From the NCBI RefSeq assembly GCF_018596335.1, contig NZ_JAHEPS010000001.1, positions 558,001 to 622,000 of the forward strand: a stretch of 64,000 nucleotides of DNA. Reading direction: 5' to 3'. The translations under genes and the position numbers were made by a program. Shown here in pieces: positions 9,705-19,268 of the stretch; positions within the stretch are counted from its first letter, which is position 1, and each line of letters starts with the position of its first letter. The notes under the pieces are model-generated. The model was not told where the DNA came from and made no database searches. It saw nothing but the letters and a program-made list of their open reading frames with translations. Source of the stretch: Shewanella jiangmenensis (lineage in GTDB: Bacteria > Pseudomonadota > Gammaproteobacteria > Enterobacterales > Shewanellaceae).

Positions 9705-10880
9705 GTGAATCGTATTTCCAATCGGCCGCGCTGGGCGGGCAAACTTATCGCCGTGGCAGGCCTGTCGCTTGCCTTGGCCGCAACCGCCAATGAAGCTACA
9801 AAAAGCAATGGCCAAGACAATGCCAAGGACTATGCCACAGACGCTGCGCCGTCCCACGCCAGCGAAGTGTTTCACGATGGCCCCTATGTGTTTGATAACC
9901 AAAGCGGCGGCGCAGATGCGCTGTGGATTTGTGCCCGAACCCTGATCAAAACCGCTGCCGAAGGCCAGCTTAAGCGTCCGGAGAATTGCGGCGAGCTGCC
10001 CCAGCCGCTGCTGCACGCCCCCTACGCCACCGACGCAGACAGTTTCAGCAAGGTGCGCCATGTGGTGGCGCTGAGCGACGTGCACGGCCAGTTTGATGTG
10101 CTGGTTAAACTGCTGCGCGCCCACAAGGTCATTGATGACAATAACCGTTGGGCGCTGGGTGATGCCCATCTGGTAATGACCGGCGATATGTTCGACCGCG
10201 GCCATCAAATCAACGAAGTGCTGTGGCTCATGTATGAGCTCGATAAACAGGCGCGCGACGCCGGCGGCATGCTGCATCTTCTGATGGGCAACCACGAACA
10301 GATGGTGCTGCAGGGTGATTTGCGCTACATCAACGAGCGCTACAAAACCTCTAGCGAACTGATTGGCCGCAGTTACGATGCCCTTTATGACCGCGACACC
10401 GAAATCGGCAAATGGCTGCGAAGCAAACACACCATAGTCAAAATCAATGACATGCTGTTTATGCATGGCGGCATAAGCCCTGACTGGCTGGAAAAAGATC
10501 TCAGCATCAGTAAAGCCAACGATCTGTACCGTAAGCATATCGACGATGAGCGCGACGCCCTGAAAGCCGATCCGCTGCTGAGCTTCCTGTTTTTCAAAGG
10601 CGGCCCGACCTGGTATCGCGGCTACTTTAAAGGCGAACTCAGCGAGAGCCAGATTGATGCGCTGCTCAAACACTTTGGCGTGAACCACATAGTGGTTGGC
10701 CACACCTCCCAGGAGCGGGTGCTTGGGCTTTACAACAACCGCATCATCGCCATCGACTCCTCCATCAAAAATGGCAAATCAGGCGAGCTGCTGTGGGTCG
10801 AAGATGGCAAGCTTGAGCGCGGCCATTACGATGGAAAGCGGGAACCGCTGGTGAGCGAAAAAGCCCTGCCGCCGTACTGA
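9705..10880 (+). CDS. Shelph-type (Shewanella-like) metallophosphatase, exported
   Basis: A 391-aa PPP-superfamily phosphatase with the ordered metal-binding motifs SDVHGQ (GDxHG position, about residue 125), GDMFDRG (GDxxDRG), GNHEQ and, further on, MHGGISPDW and HTSQERV. An N-terminal segment with a basic start and a hydrophobic core ending around AATANEA looks like a signal peptide, suggesting a periplasmic enzyme. This motif layout fits the Shelph family named after Shewanella. The start is GTG at 9705, preceded by AAGAGGTAGG. It is flanked by intergenic gaps, so probably a single-gene unit. The physiological substrate cannot be read from the sequence. Confidence 0.87.
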   Translation: MNRISNRPRWAGKLIAVAGLSLALAATANEATKSNGQDNAKDYATDAAPSHASEVFHDGPYVFDNQSGGADALWICARTLIKTAAEGQLKRPENCGELPQPLLHAPYATDADSFSKVRHVVALSDVHGQFDVLVKLLRAHKVIDDNNRWALGDAHLVMTGDMFDRGHQINEVLWLMYELDKQARDAGGMLHLLMGNHEQMVLQGDLRYINERYKTSSELIGRSYDALYDRDTEIGKWLRSKHTIVKINDMLFMHGGISPDWLEKDLSISKANDLYRKHIDDERDALKADPLLSFLFFKGGPTWYRGYFKGELSESQIDALLKHFGVNHIVVGHTSQERVLGLYNNRIIAIDSSIKNGKSGELLWVEDGKLERGHYDGKREPLVSEKALPPY

Positions 10881-11022
10881 TAAGTTCCCATCTCCTGCCA
10901 CCAAGGGGCTGCATGCCGATGAAAGGCGCAGCCTACGGTGGAGTTGCTATTAAGGGCGCCATTGTTATTAAGGGGATAAGGGCGGCTATACTCAGAAGAA
11001 TCCCGGGCCTGAACCTTCAATC

Positions 11023-11766
11023 ATGCCGTTGAAAATTCTGCTGATACTGCTCCTTATCCTGCCTGCCTTCGTCCGCGCCGACGCGGGGCGCACCCTGCAA
11101 TTGGTCGCCACCGAACTGCCTCCTTTTTACGGCGAAAGCCTAAGCGGCCACGGTCCGGTGGCTGAGCTCGTGCTTGAAGCCCTGTCCCGCCGCGGCTATA
11201 AGACCGAGCTGCATTTTTACCCTTTTATCCGCGCCACCGCACTGGTGAAGGCTGGCAAAGCCGACGCCATCATTGGCTTATGGTATCGGCCGGAGCGTGA
11301 GCAATGGGCCGAATATTCACAGCCGCTGCAAAAGGTCGAGATTGGATTTCTGGCAAGAAAAGAGTCGGCGCTTAACTACAGCGCGCTCAGTGAGCTTAAG
11401 CAAAAGCTTATCGGCATCAGCCGCGGCTATGCCAATCCACAGGCCATCGCCGCAAATGGCCTGCATACCGAAGAAGCCGACTCCGACGAAACCAACCTCA
11501 GGAAACTGCACCTTAAACGGCTCGATTTAATCGTCATAAGCCGCCATGTGGGCGCATTTCTTATCAAGCGCGGACCGGAAGATTATCAGGGGCAATTTGA
11601 GTTTGTGGGGGAAGTGCTGGCAACCGAGCAGTTTCATCTTGGCGTATCACGGGCGCTTGCTGACCACGAGGCCCTAACCCGCGACTTCAACGGTGCCATC
11701 GACGAGATGCGCCGCGATGGCTCCATGGCCGCCATATTGTCGAAACTGAGCACTGAGCCTGACTAA
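11023..11766 (+). CDS. Periplasmic solute-binding-like protein (SBP family 3)
   Basis: A 247-aa protein with a clear signal peptide (about 18 residues, ending in RADA) and the bacterial extracellular solute-binding family 3 layout: LVATELPPFYGESL, then GPVAELVLEALSRRGY and GKADAIIGLWYRPER. Such proteins bind amino acids or similar ligands in the periplasm. No transporter permease or ATPase gene lies nearby. In Shewanella and Vibrio many orphan copies of this type occur, so the role may be sensing or uptake with a distant partner. The family call is firm; the ligand is unknown. Confidence 0.8.
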   Translation: MPLKILLILLLILPAFVRADAGRTLQLVATELPPFYGESLSGHGPVAELVLEALSRRGYKTELHFYPFIRATALVKAGKADAIIGLWYRPEREQWAEYSQPLQKVEIGFLARKESALNYSALSELKQKLIGISRGYANPQAIAANGLHTEEADSDETNLRKLHLKRLDLIVISRHVGAFLIKRGPEDYQGQFEFVGEVLATEQFHLGVSRALADHEALTRDFNGAIDEMRRDGSMAAILSKLSTEPD

Positions 11767-11835
11767 GCCTTCACTGAAAAACCTGATGATACAAACGTCT
11801 TGCCAGCGAATGACACAAAAAACCGACCATCCGTA

Positions 11836-11868
11836 AAAAACACGCGCCCTCAGCGGGCGCGGCTGGCA
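11836..11868 (-). terminator. Terminator at the end of pilY1-tapY2
   Basis: On the minus strand CGCGCCC-GCTGA-GGGCGCG is followed by TGTTTTTTAC. The stem overlaps the tapY2 stop codon. Confidence 0.85.
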
Positions 11869-12215
11869 TCAAGCTCACGGGCACGGCCGAGGCTGAACTC
11901 GCTCTCATCCGGTACACACTCATACACCTTACCGGCATAAACCTGAATGCCTTTGGCAGCCATGGCCGAGTTATTGAGCGGGCTACCCGGCAGCGTGCGC
12001 ATGTTTTTCACCGTATCGGCCACGCCCCAGGTAAAAGCATAAATCCCCTCCCCCACATTGGTGTCGATAAAGCACTTAAAGGTGCCCTGCGCCGGCATCG
12101 CGTCCCCCAGCCCCTGATACTGCACCTGCTGCGGCTGGTATTCGCTCTGGGCAAAAGCGGGGGGCAGCAAGATGGCACCAAGGCTTAGGAGCAGGGTTAA
12201 GGTATTAATTTGCAT
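11850..12215 (-). CDS. tapY2: TapY2-like small exported protein of the type IV pilus PilY1 locus
   Basis: A 121-aa protein with a signal peptide (hydrophobic residues 6-20, ending AFAQ) and two cysteines (FKCFIDT and YECVPDE) that could form a disulfide. It overlaps the 3' end of the pilY1-like gene by 11 bp, so the pair is translationally coupled. Small proteins of this size next to PilY1 are annotated TapY2 in Aeromonas and Shewanella type IVa pilus clusters. My assignment rests mostly on position, size and export signal rather than on a recognised domain. Confidence 0.65.
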   Translation of the reverse strand: MQINTLTLLLSLGAILLPPAFAQSEYQPQQVQYQGLGDAMPAQGTFKCFIDTNVGEGIYAFTWGVADTVKNMRTLPGSPLNNSAMAAKGIQVYAGKVYECVPDESEFSLGRARELDASRAR

Positions 12216-15200
12216 AGTAATAAATCTTCTCAGTGTTCATGCCGCCACCAATACACTTTTCATCGCCCGGCGGACAACCGTCGCAGTGCTCGTTGTTATC
12301 CTCGCAGCGGGTTTTAATCATCAGCTCCGGCGCCTTGCCGATACCAATCAGGTACATGGCATCAGTGCCCGGTACCACAAGCTGCGGCGTATCCGGCACA
12401 CTCTCGCCCATCTCAATATACGTACTGGTGTATGAACGAATACCCCTATGTAAATCAAAACCATAGAGGTAACCTTTGCCCGGCACCAAACACTGGTTTG
12501 ACGCAGCCGAACCCGCCTGCCCCGGCACATAGGAGGTAAAAAACACCCGCCCCTTGACGATGGATGCGGCCGAGAGTGACTTTTCGCCGCTGCGGCCAAA
12601 GTTGTAATACCAGCCACGTTTGCGGCCAAAGGCTACGTTTTGCACCTTGGTCACAGGCGGCGCTGACGTCACATCGTACAGATCGGTTATCCTGAGCGGC
12701 GCCGGCGGCACCCTGTCACTGTTTGAGCCATCGTAAGAGCGCACGCCGATGTTTCTGTCCTGAAGGGTAAAGAACATATCTTCCCGCTGCAGATCCTGCG
12801 GCGCCGGACGAATGCCGCTGCCCACCACCACCGCATCATAAGGCACCAGTTGGGTAGTAGTGACTGTGCTGGTGTTGCCATTTTCCGTGGTGCTGTACTC
12901 GACTGTACTGTTAAGCGCCGTCTGCGCCACTACGGGGCCGGCAAAGAAGCGCCTGTCGGTTGCAACTGTATTGCCGCCGAGCGCCGCAAACTTAAAGGCG
13001 CTCCAACGGTTATTGTTGTCGCTTGGCGAGGCGCCGGGCATATCCATCCGCCACACGTTACCGCCGGTATCGGTGGCATAAATGCGGTCGGTCAGGCCGT
13101 CGTTGTTGCCATCCAGAATCGCCACCTCGTTGGGAATGCTGTCCTGAATGCCGGGCATCACCGTCATGTTACCGCTGCTGTTTGGCCCGAAGCTGTGAAT
13201 AAGCTCGCCGCTGGCGGCATTGACCACAAACACGCCCCGGCCGAGGGTGTCGCGGGCACCCACTGTGGTGATGTCCTTGTTTGCCGGCGAATAACCGGCA
13301 CCAAAAATCAGCACTGGTGTGGTGTCATACCCGGGGATAAAGGTCACCACCGGCTTGGCCCAGCTTTGCCCCATCAAGTCCATCCCCGGACTGCTGGCAT
13401 CGATGCGCCACATAAAGCGCGGAGAGTCGGGGTTGGTAATATCCAGCGCATAATAGGCACTGCCGCCGCGGCGAAGCCCGAAAAACAGCCAGGCGCGCTC
13501 GACACCGTTTGTGCCGCTCTTCACCCAGGCCACCGGCGAGCCATCGACGCCGTATACCGAATGCAGCCCCGAGGGCAGATTGTCCCTGAGGGTGGCAAGC
13601 TTGGGCAGCATTTCCCATGGCAGATACGCCCAGGATTCGCTCACCGCATTGCCCTCATCCTTGAACATATGCAGCATGCCGTGGTTGGTGCCCACTATCA
13701 CCCGGATATCTGGGCTGGACTCGCTGCCAAAGTTAATCGCCAGCGGTTTGGAGTGCAGCGGATCGCCCATCACGTCCTGACGCATCTCGCTGCGATCGCC
13801 ATCGTCATCGTCATCATCGACATCCTGACCTCGGGCCCAACCAATCAGGTTACTGACCTCGCCCTGGGCGACTCCCAGCATGCTGGCAAGTGCCGCATCG
13901 CTACCGGCCTTGGTGCTGGCAGCCTGTACCGTAAGCGGCGCAAGGCCATTCAAGTCAGAGTAGATCACCCGATTTCGGGCATTCATGCGCTGCAACATGC
14001 CGGCGGCGCCGCCGCGGCGTACATCGTTGCCGTCGCCCTGGGCGCATTCCGTCTGGGTGCTCCAGTGAGAACAGGCGCTTTTCTTGATGTTGCCGTCGCT
14101 GTCAATCACGCTCTGCTGCTGGGAATCAACAATGTCGCCATCGGCTGTCACCTTGAATTTCTTCAGGTTGCCACTCCAGCGCGGACCACGGTTTGGCAAA
14201 AACATCGAGTAGTAAACCGAATCGTAGGTCTGAATACGGTTAAAGTTGTTGCTGGCCACCGAAGGGGCGGTGAAGCTGGCATTCTTCTCGAGGATATTCT
14301 GGAACACCTGCATCAGCGATTTTTGCAGGTCATCCACATCGGTCGCATCGTAATATTTACCGCCGCCTTTCTCGGCGGTGAAGCGCAGCAAACCGGCAGC
14401 GGCGGCTGCGCCCTCACTGAACCCAATGGTGTAGGTCGACACACTCTGGGTGCCGGCCATATTTGGATTCACATCGTGGCTGTTCATCCAGGACGACAGC
14501 GAACTTAGGTAGCTTGCCGGAGTGCGGGTATAGGCATCGACGCCACCGGTCAGTGACTGCACCAGGCCATTTGCGGCATCGTCACGGGTTGGCTCACCGT
14601 CGGTAACATAGACGATATAAGCGCGGTTCTGACATTGCTTAAACGGCGACTTGTACTGTGATTGGGCATTGATGGCGTCTGCATCCCGTGGCGGGCGGTG
14701 ATTCGGATCATCGTCACCAAACCAGATTTCTGCGCCGGCAAAATAGCGGTACGCCTCGTACAGGGTTTCACACAGCGGCGTCCAGGTAGTGCCGGTCAAC
14801 GGCTCAATGGTTTCAAGCAGGGCTTTTTTGGTGGACGCGTTGGTGTCTTTAATTCGGGCGATGATGCGCCCGCCGTTGTCGGCATTGCCATTGATGTTTC
14901 GGTTAAATACCGCGAGGCCAAAATCCACCCCGGGTGTGGTCAGCAGCACGTTGTTAACCGCTTCTCTCGCGATATCAATGCGCGAGCGGTTAACCTTGTG
15001 TTTGGCGCCGTGATACCAATAGAGGTATTCCTGGGTGTAGAGCGTGACCACTCGTCCGGTGCCAAAACCGGTTCTGAGCGCCTTGGCCATCGCCTGCTCT
15101 TTATCATTATTGTTGCTTGAACTGCTGACCTCGCTGTAAGGCTGCAGGTAACCGTTACGCGAACCCTGACCATCCACCGGCAATCCTTGATGGGTAACGC

Positions 15201-15819
15201 CGCGGTTGGAGTAATCCTTTTCCTGAATGTCCTCAAAGCAGTCAACAACGCGGATGGTACTGCCATCAAGGCGGGGGAACTCCTCCCAGGAGCCGGTCTG
15301 ACCGGTGAAGGAGTAATGGCGCATAAAACCAGTAAAAATACCGTATTCCCTTAAGAAATCCGCAGACTTGTTACAGGCATTACGATCGTAGGTGAAATAG
15401 CGCTTCTCGTTACTGTCGCTCGGGTTGGGCGGCGCTTCACTTACATCCAGGGTGTAGTAAACACGCTCATTGCTGCCGACCTGCTCCTGCCTGTCTTTAA
15501 AGGACGGATTCACGTTATAGACAGTGGTGTCCATACTGCCGGAGTTATCAAAGATGATAAGCACCTGCGGCCGCTCGTTGCTGCGGCTGGATGACTCATA
15601 AACGTACAGGGAAGTGTCGTCGGCCTGCACCGGTTTGGGGGCAAGCGCGGCCACTGCCGCAAGCATCATGCCGAAGGAAGATGCCATGGCATGGTTAAGC
15701 CGGGCATTTTTTAACGGCTTGGCATTTTCAATCTGGCAAGACATCTGCGCTGCCGTGCGAGGCGTGACAAATTGCTTGGCAACATTTGCGACAAACTGTG
15801 TGAAAAAATCAACACTCAT
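12205..15819 (-). CDS. pilY1: PilY1/TapY1-family type IV pilus tip adhesin/assembly protein
   Basis: A 1204-aa exported protein. After a long N-terminal region with a hydrophobic signal-like stretch (MASSFGMMLAAVAALA, about residues 45-60) comes a von Willebrand A domain with the MIDAS motif VLIIFDNSGSMDTT and a distal acidic loop. The C-terminal half is the PilY1 beta-propeller, with MGDPLHSKPLAINFG, GTNHGMLHMF and a calcium-loop-like DGNNDGLTD segment. PilY1 proteins act at the pilus tip in adhesion, surface sensing and pilus retraction control. Because the signal-like segment is internal, the true start may be the Met around residue 26 or 45. The pilin and minor pilin genes usually found upstream are not in this window. 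Confidence 0.9.
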   Translation of the reverse strand: MSVDFFTQFVANVAKQFVTPRTAAQMSCQIENAKPLKNARLNHAMASSFGMMLAAVAALAPKPVQADDTSLYVYESSSRSNERPQVLIIFDNSGSMDTTVYNVNPSFKDRQEQVGSNERVYYTLDVSEAPPNPSDSNEKRYFTYDRNACNKSADFLREYGIFTGFMRHYSFTGQTGSWEEFPRLDGSTIRVVDCFEDIQEKDYSNRGVTHQGLPVDGQGSRNGYLQPYSEVSSSSNNNDKEQAMAKALRTGFGTGRVVTLYTQEYLYWYHGAKHKVNRSRIDIAREAVNNVLLTTPGVDFGLAVFNRNINGNADNGGRIIARIKDTNASTKKALLETIEPLTGTTWTPLCETLYEAYRYFAGAEIWFGDDDPNHRPPRDADAINAQSQYKSPFKQCQNRAYIVYVTDGEPTRDDAANGLVQSLTGGVDAYTRTPASYLSSLSSWMNSHDVNPNMAGTQSVSTYTIGFSEGAAAAAGLLRFTAEKGGGKYYDATDVDDLQKSLMQVFQNILEKNASFTAPSVASNNFNRIQTYDSVYYSMFLPNRGPRWSGNLKKFKVTADGDIVDSQQQSVIDSDGNIKKSACSHWSTQTECAQGDGNDVRRGGAAGMLQRMNARNRVIYSDLNGLAPLTVQAASTKAGSDAALASMLGVAQGEVSNLIGWARGQDVDDDDDDGDRSEMRQDVMGDPLHSKPLAINFGSESSPDIRVIVGTNHGMLHMFKDEGNAVSESWAYLPWEMLPKLATLRDNLPSGLHSVYGVDGSPVAWVKSGTNGVERAWLFFGLRRGGSAYYALDITNPDSPRFMWRIDASSPGMDLMGQSWAKPVVTFIPGYDTTPVLIFGAGYSPANKDITTVGARDTLGRGVFVVNAASGELIHSFGPNSSGNMTVMPGIQDSIPNEVAILDGNNDGLTDRIYATDTGGNVWRMDMPGASPSDNNNRWSAFKFAALGGNTVATDRRFFAGPVVAQTALNSTVEYSTTENGNTSTVTTTQLVPYDAVVVGSGIRPAPQDLQREDMFFTLQDRNIGVRSYDGSNSDRVPPAPLRITDLYDVTSAPPVTKVQNVAFGRKRGWYYNFGRSGEKSLSAASIVKGRVFFTSYVPGQAGSAASNQCLVPGKGYLYGFDLHRGIRSYTSTYIEMGESVPDTPQLVVPGTDAMYLIGIGKAPELMIKTRCEDNNEHCDGCPPGDEKCIGGGMNTEKIYYYAN

Positions 15820-16227
15820 AACGATCTCAATACTTCCCGACGATTATTGCGTGCATCACCCACGCAAAAAGCAAAACCAAACGTCAGCAATTGAAACCAG
15901 ATACCGGGCAATTAATTCCACATCACTCTGCCAAGCGGCACTATTTAACGATTTTCAACCGCCAAACCAACATGCGCACAGAGTGTCCAACAAAAGTACC
16001 ATCCAAAACAAATTTTTATGAAATATATTTTATTTATCTATATTTTACAGATTGTTAGCCTGATACATTTCAACATTTACCGAATAACATCCAGATTATT
16101 TACTCAAATCAGCAAAACCACATATAAGCTTTTGAACCCCATAACACTGCAAATCGCCAAGGTTGTTGTTTGCCAAAGAGTTACAGTACAATGCCCGCTC
16201 AAATGGATGTGGTAAAAGGGATATTTC
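15820..16227. other. AT-rich intergenic region between divergent pilY1 and a solute-binding gene
   Basis: About 400 bp without a convincing gene. It is notably AT-rich (16010-16140) compared with the flanking genes, so it probably holds the divergent promoters and could be a target of a nucleoid protein such as H-NS. I see no repeat or RNA gene. Confidence 0.5.
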
Positions 16228-16983
16228 ATGGTGTGGGGATTGCGGCTGTTCATTCTGTTTCAGGCACTACTGGCAACCTTGGCCATTGCCACTGAGGCGC
16301 CGTCCAGCATCCGCATTGCCGCCGAAGACAGCTGGCCACCCTTTGCCGATGCCGATGGTGACGGTCTGTCCCACCGGCTTATTCAAAAAGCGTTTGCATT
16401 GCAGGGCGTTAAGGTCGACACCCTGGTGGTGCCTTATAATCGCGGCCTTATCCTTACCGAACAGGGCAAAGTCAATGCCGTGTTCAACGTGGCCCGCCAG
16501 CAAAGCACCGAGAGCCGGTTTTTGTTTGGCCGCGAGCCGCTGTTTAAAACCACCGCTTCCTTTTATCAGCTTAAAAACCGTGAACGGGTCGCCGCCGATA
16601 AATGGTCGCTGCCACCGGGCACCCGGGTTGGCATTATCCGGGGTTATGAATACGGCGATGAATTTGACCGGCTGTCGAACATGGAGCTGCACATCCACGA
16701 CAACCAATACCAGCTGCTAAATCTGCTTCTGACCCACAAGCTGGACATGGTGGTGATGTACGATGAAGTGGCTGAGCAGTTTTTAAGCCGCACCGGGGTG
16801 ACAAACGAGGTGATGGCGGTATTCCCCAACCATACCAGCGAACTGTTTCTGGCCTTTAACAAAGAGGATAAAGACTCAGCTGCGCTTATCCGGGCACTGG
16901 ATCTGGGGCTTGAACAGCTGCGCGAGCAAGGCGAATACCGCAAATTGTTAAGCGAAGCCGGGATAGCGGCGCAGCGCCATTGA
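16228..16983 (+). CDS. Periplasmic solute-binding-like protein (SBP family 3)
   Basis: A 251-aa exported protein with a signal peptide (FILFQALLATLAIATEA) and the family 3 layout: IRIAAEDSWPPFADADGDG, VDTLVVPYNRGL, GTRVGIIRGYEYGDEF and a C-terminal helix HLRALDLGL-like segment. It is similar in architecture to the gene at 11023 but clearly diverged. AAAAGGGATATTTC before the ATG provides a good ribosome site. There are no transporter partners nearby; the ligand is unknown. Confidence 0.78.
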   Translation: MVWGLRLFILFQALLATLAIATEAPSSIRIAAEDSWPPFADADGDGLSHRLIQKAFALQGVKVDTLVVPYNRGLILTEQGKVNAVFNVARQQSTESRFLFGREPLFKTTASFYQLKNRERVAADKWSLPPGTRVGIIRGYEYGDEFDRLSNMELHIHDNQYQLLNLLLTHKLDMVVMYDEVAEQFLSRTGVTNEVMAVFPNHTSELFLAFNKEDKDSAALIRALDLGLEQLREQGEYRKLLSEAGIAAQRH

Positions 16984-17119
16984 GAATTTCTGCGCCGGCG
17001 ATAAACTTAGCCGCCGACACACTTAGTCGCCTACACCCAAAGGTTGCGGCACATAAGCACAGTTTCCCCAGAACCATTGAATAAAGCGCCGGTTAGCCGG
17101 GACAGCGCCCGGAGTCGTC

Positions 17120-17554
17120 ATGCCACAGCCTGAGTCATACCCTGAATTTGCCACTGCCACTGAGCACAGATTTTCAGTGCAGATCTACTACGAAGACACC
17201 GACTTTTCCGGTGTGGTCTACCATGCCAACTTTATCAAATACTTTGAGCGCGCCCGCGAGCATGTGATTGGCGCGGGCGTGCTGCGTCAGCTGTGGCAGG
17301 AGCAGGGAATAGGTTTTGCGGTGTACCGCTGCGATATGATCTGCAATGAAGGGGTCGAATTTGCCGATGTGGTTGAAGTGCGCAGCAAGGTGGTAATTGA
17401 GAGTAAATACCGCACCCTGTGGCAACAGGAGATCTGGCGTCAGGGCTCAAACCGCGCCGCCGTCACAGGTTATGTGGAGATGGTGAGCCTTAACAGCGCC
17501 AGACAGTTAACCCCTATGCCCCAGTCACTGATATCGCTGCTGAAAGCAAACTGA
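17120..17554 (+). CDS. YbgC/FadM-type acyl-CoA thioesterase (hotdog fold)
   Basis: A 144-aa single-domain hotdog thioesterase. The signature YYEDTDFSGVVYHANFIKYFERARE contains the catalytic Asp (YEDTD) and the HANFIKYFERAR helix of the 4-hydroxybenzoyl-CoA thioesterase group. It is cytoplasmic, with no signal peptide. YbgC proper normally lies upstream of tolQ; here it does not, so this is more likely one of the stand-alone thioesterases acting on short acyl-CoAs. The substrate is not predictable from the sequence. Confidence 0.87.
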   Translation: MPQPESYPEFATATEHRFSVQIYYEDTDFSGVVYHANFIKYFERAREHVIGAGVLRQLWQEQGIGFAVYRCDMICNEGVEFADVVEVRSKVVIESKYRTLWQQEIWRQGSNRAAVTGYVEMVSLNSARQLTPMPQSLISLLKAN

Positions 17555-17696
17555 CGTCGCGGGTATTACAGCAACAAGCCGACTAAGGGTTGGTGAGTTG
17601 CCGCCAGCCGCAGTCCGTCACGCAGACTGGCTTTGGCGCTTCAAGCGCATGATGCTTTCGGGTATTTAAGGCTTTGGCGCTTAAAACCATACGCGC

Positions 17697-19181
17697 TTAT
17701 GCGCCGCAGGCGATACCCAAACGGCGTAAATCCACCTCAAGCTCCATCGCCCGCATTGGCCGGGCAAAAAAATCGCCCTGGATATTATCCGCCCCCATGT
17801 GCTTGAGAATTTGCCGAAGCTCATGGCTCTCGACCCCCTCAACTGTCACCTCAAAACCCAGCCCCTTGGCGAGCTGAATGCTGGTCGCCATGATATTTTG
17901 CGCCCGGCTGTCGTGCTCTATCCCGCTCAAAAAGGCTTTATCGATTTTCACTTCATCGGCGGGCAAATCTTTAAGGTAGGCCAGCGACGAGTGGCCGGTG
18001 CCAAAGTCATCTATGGCAATTTTAACGCCAAGCGCCCTGATTTTATTAATATTCTCAGTCGCTTTACTGGGGTTTGACATCAGAGTGCTTTCGGTGATTT
18101 CAAGCGCCAGCACTTCGCCGGGCAATTGATGGCGTGCCAGCGCCTGCTCAACGGTCAGCGGCAGGTTACCCTGCTGCAAATCTTCCACCGACAGATTTAC
18201 CGCAACCCTCAGCATAATGCCTTCACGGCGCCAGCGGCCTTGCTGCACCAGCACCTGTTCAAGCGCCCAGGCGCTGACCAAATCTATCATGCCGGCGTAT
18301 TCGGCAAGCGGAATAAACTCCCCCGGTGAGATAAAGCCAAGCTCGGGATGATCCCAGCGAATAAGCGCCTCGACCTGCTCGCAGCCGCCCCGGTGCAGCG
18401 ACTCCTTGGGCTGATACACCAGATACAGCTGATGCTGCGCCAGCGCCTTGGGCAGGCTGTTGATAATGGAGAGCTCCCGCCGCTGACTGATGTCATCATC
18501 CAACGCATAGGCGGCTATCATCTCTTTGTTGCTGCGGGCGCGCTTCAGCGCCAAATCCACCCGGCGCAGCATTTGGCTTACATCGGCATGGTGCTCATCA
18601 AGCTGCAGATAGCCAAGCTGAAGCCTTAGCGCCACCGGGGTGTCGGCTATCAAAAACGGCTGCTGCAACCTCTGTTTGATGTCACTGAGCTCGGCCTCAT
18701 CGAGCGCCGTTTCGAAATACAGTAAAAACTCATCACCATTCATCCGTGCCAGCAATTTGGGCCTTGGCGTCATCAGCCGCAGCCGGTCGGAAAAACCGTG
18801 CAGTAACTTATCGCCAAACACAAAGCCAAACAGGTCGTTAACGTAACGAAAGCGGTACAAGTCGATAAGCACCAGGGTGCCGCAGGTAACAGGCATGGCG
18901 TGGGCCATGGCGCGTTTAAAGCCAACCCGATTGGGCAGGCCGGTCAGCTTATCTTTACCGCTGTGGCTTGGGGCGCTTTGCAGTAATTGCTGCAGATTTT
19001 GCAGCAGCGGCCAGAAGGCATCGGGGACTGACGTGAGACTCAACGGTTGGCGGGTTGGCGTTTTAGCCGCAAGTTCCTGGCTCAGGCGGTGCAAAAACAG
19101 CTCAAGCTGACGCGACTGGCGATACCAAAGCCAGCACACCAGTACAAGCACCAGCGCCAACAACACTGCAACGTAAATCAT
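17697..19181 (-). CDS. Membrane-anchored GGDEF-EAL protein, probable c-di-GMP phosphodiesterase
   Basis: A 494-aa protein with one N-terminal membrane helix (AVLLALVLVLVCWLWY), a short linker, a GGDEF-type domain (about 80-225) and an EAL domain (about 245-490). The GGDEF signature is altered to NGDEF (LARMNGDEFLLYF), so cyclase activity is doubtful. The EAL domain keeps its catalytic set: EALIRWDHP, LALEITESTLM, AIDDFGTGHSSL, DEVKIDKAFL and TVEGVE. It most likely degrades c-di-GMP, with the GGDEF part possibly regulatory. It is immediately upstream of an HDOD signalling gene on the same strand with an 87 bp gap. Confidence 0.88.
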   Translation of the reverse strand: MIYVAVLLALVLVLVCWLWYRQSRQLELFLHRLSQELAAKTPTRQPLSLTSVPDAFWPLLQNLQQLLQSAPSHSGKDKLTGLPNRVGFKRAMAHAMPVTCGTLVLIDLYRFRYVNDLFGFVFGDKLLHGFSDRLRLMTPRPKLLARMNGDEFLLYFETALDEAELSDIKQRLQQPFLIADTPVALRLQLGYLQLDEHHADVSQMLRRVDLALKRARSNKEMIAAYALDDDISQRRELSIINSLPKALAQHQLYLVYQPKESLHRGGCEQVEALIRWDHPELGFISPGEFIPLAEYAGMIDLVSAWALEQVLVQQGRWRREGIMLRVAVNLSVEDLQQGNLPLTVEQALARHQLPGEVLALEITESTLMSNPSKATENINKIRALGVKIAIDDFGTGHSSLAYLKDLPADEVKIDKAFLSGIEHDSRAQNIMATSIQLAKGLGFEVTVEGVESHELRQILKHMGADNIQGDFFARPMRAMELEVDLRRLGIACGA

Positions 19182-19268
19182 CGGGCAACCTTCAGTCCAA
19201 CATCACTTGGATGGATAATGGAATATGCCCCATCCCTGGGAACGCATCAATCACACCAGGGCCTTAAG

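Noticed and set aside
12850..14508. 552-codon open frame on the plus strand opposite pilY1
   Set aside because: It is the antisense shadow of a GC-rich gene; its composition is rich in His, Gly and Ala with no recognisable domain, while the opposite strand encodes clear PilY1 motifs.
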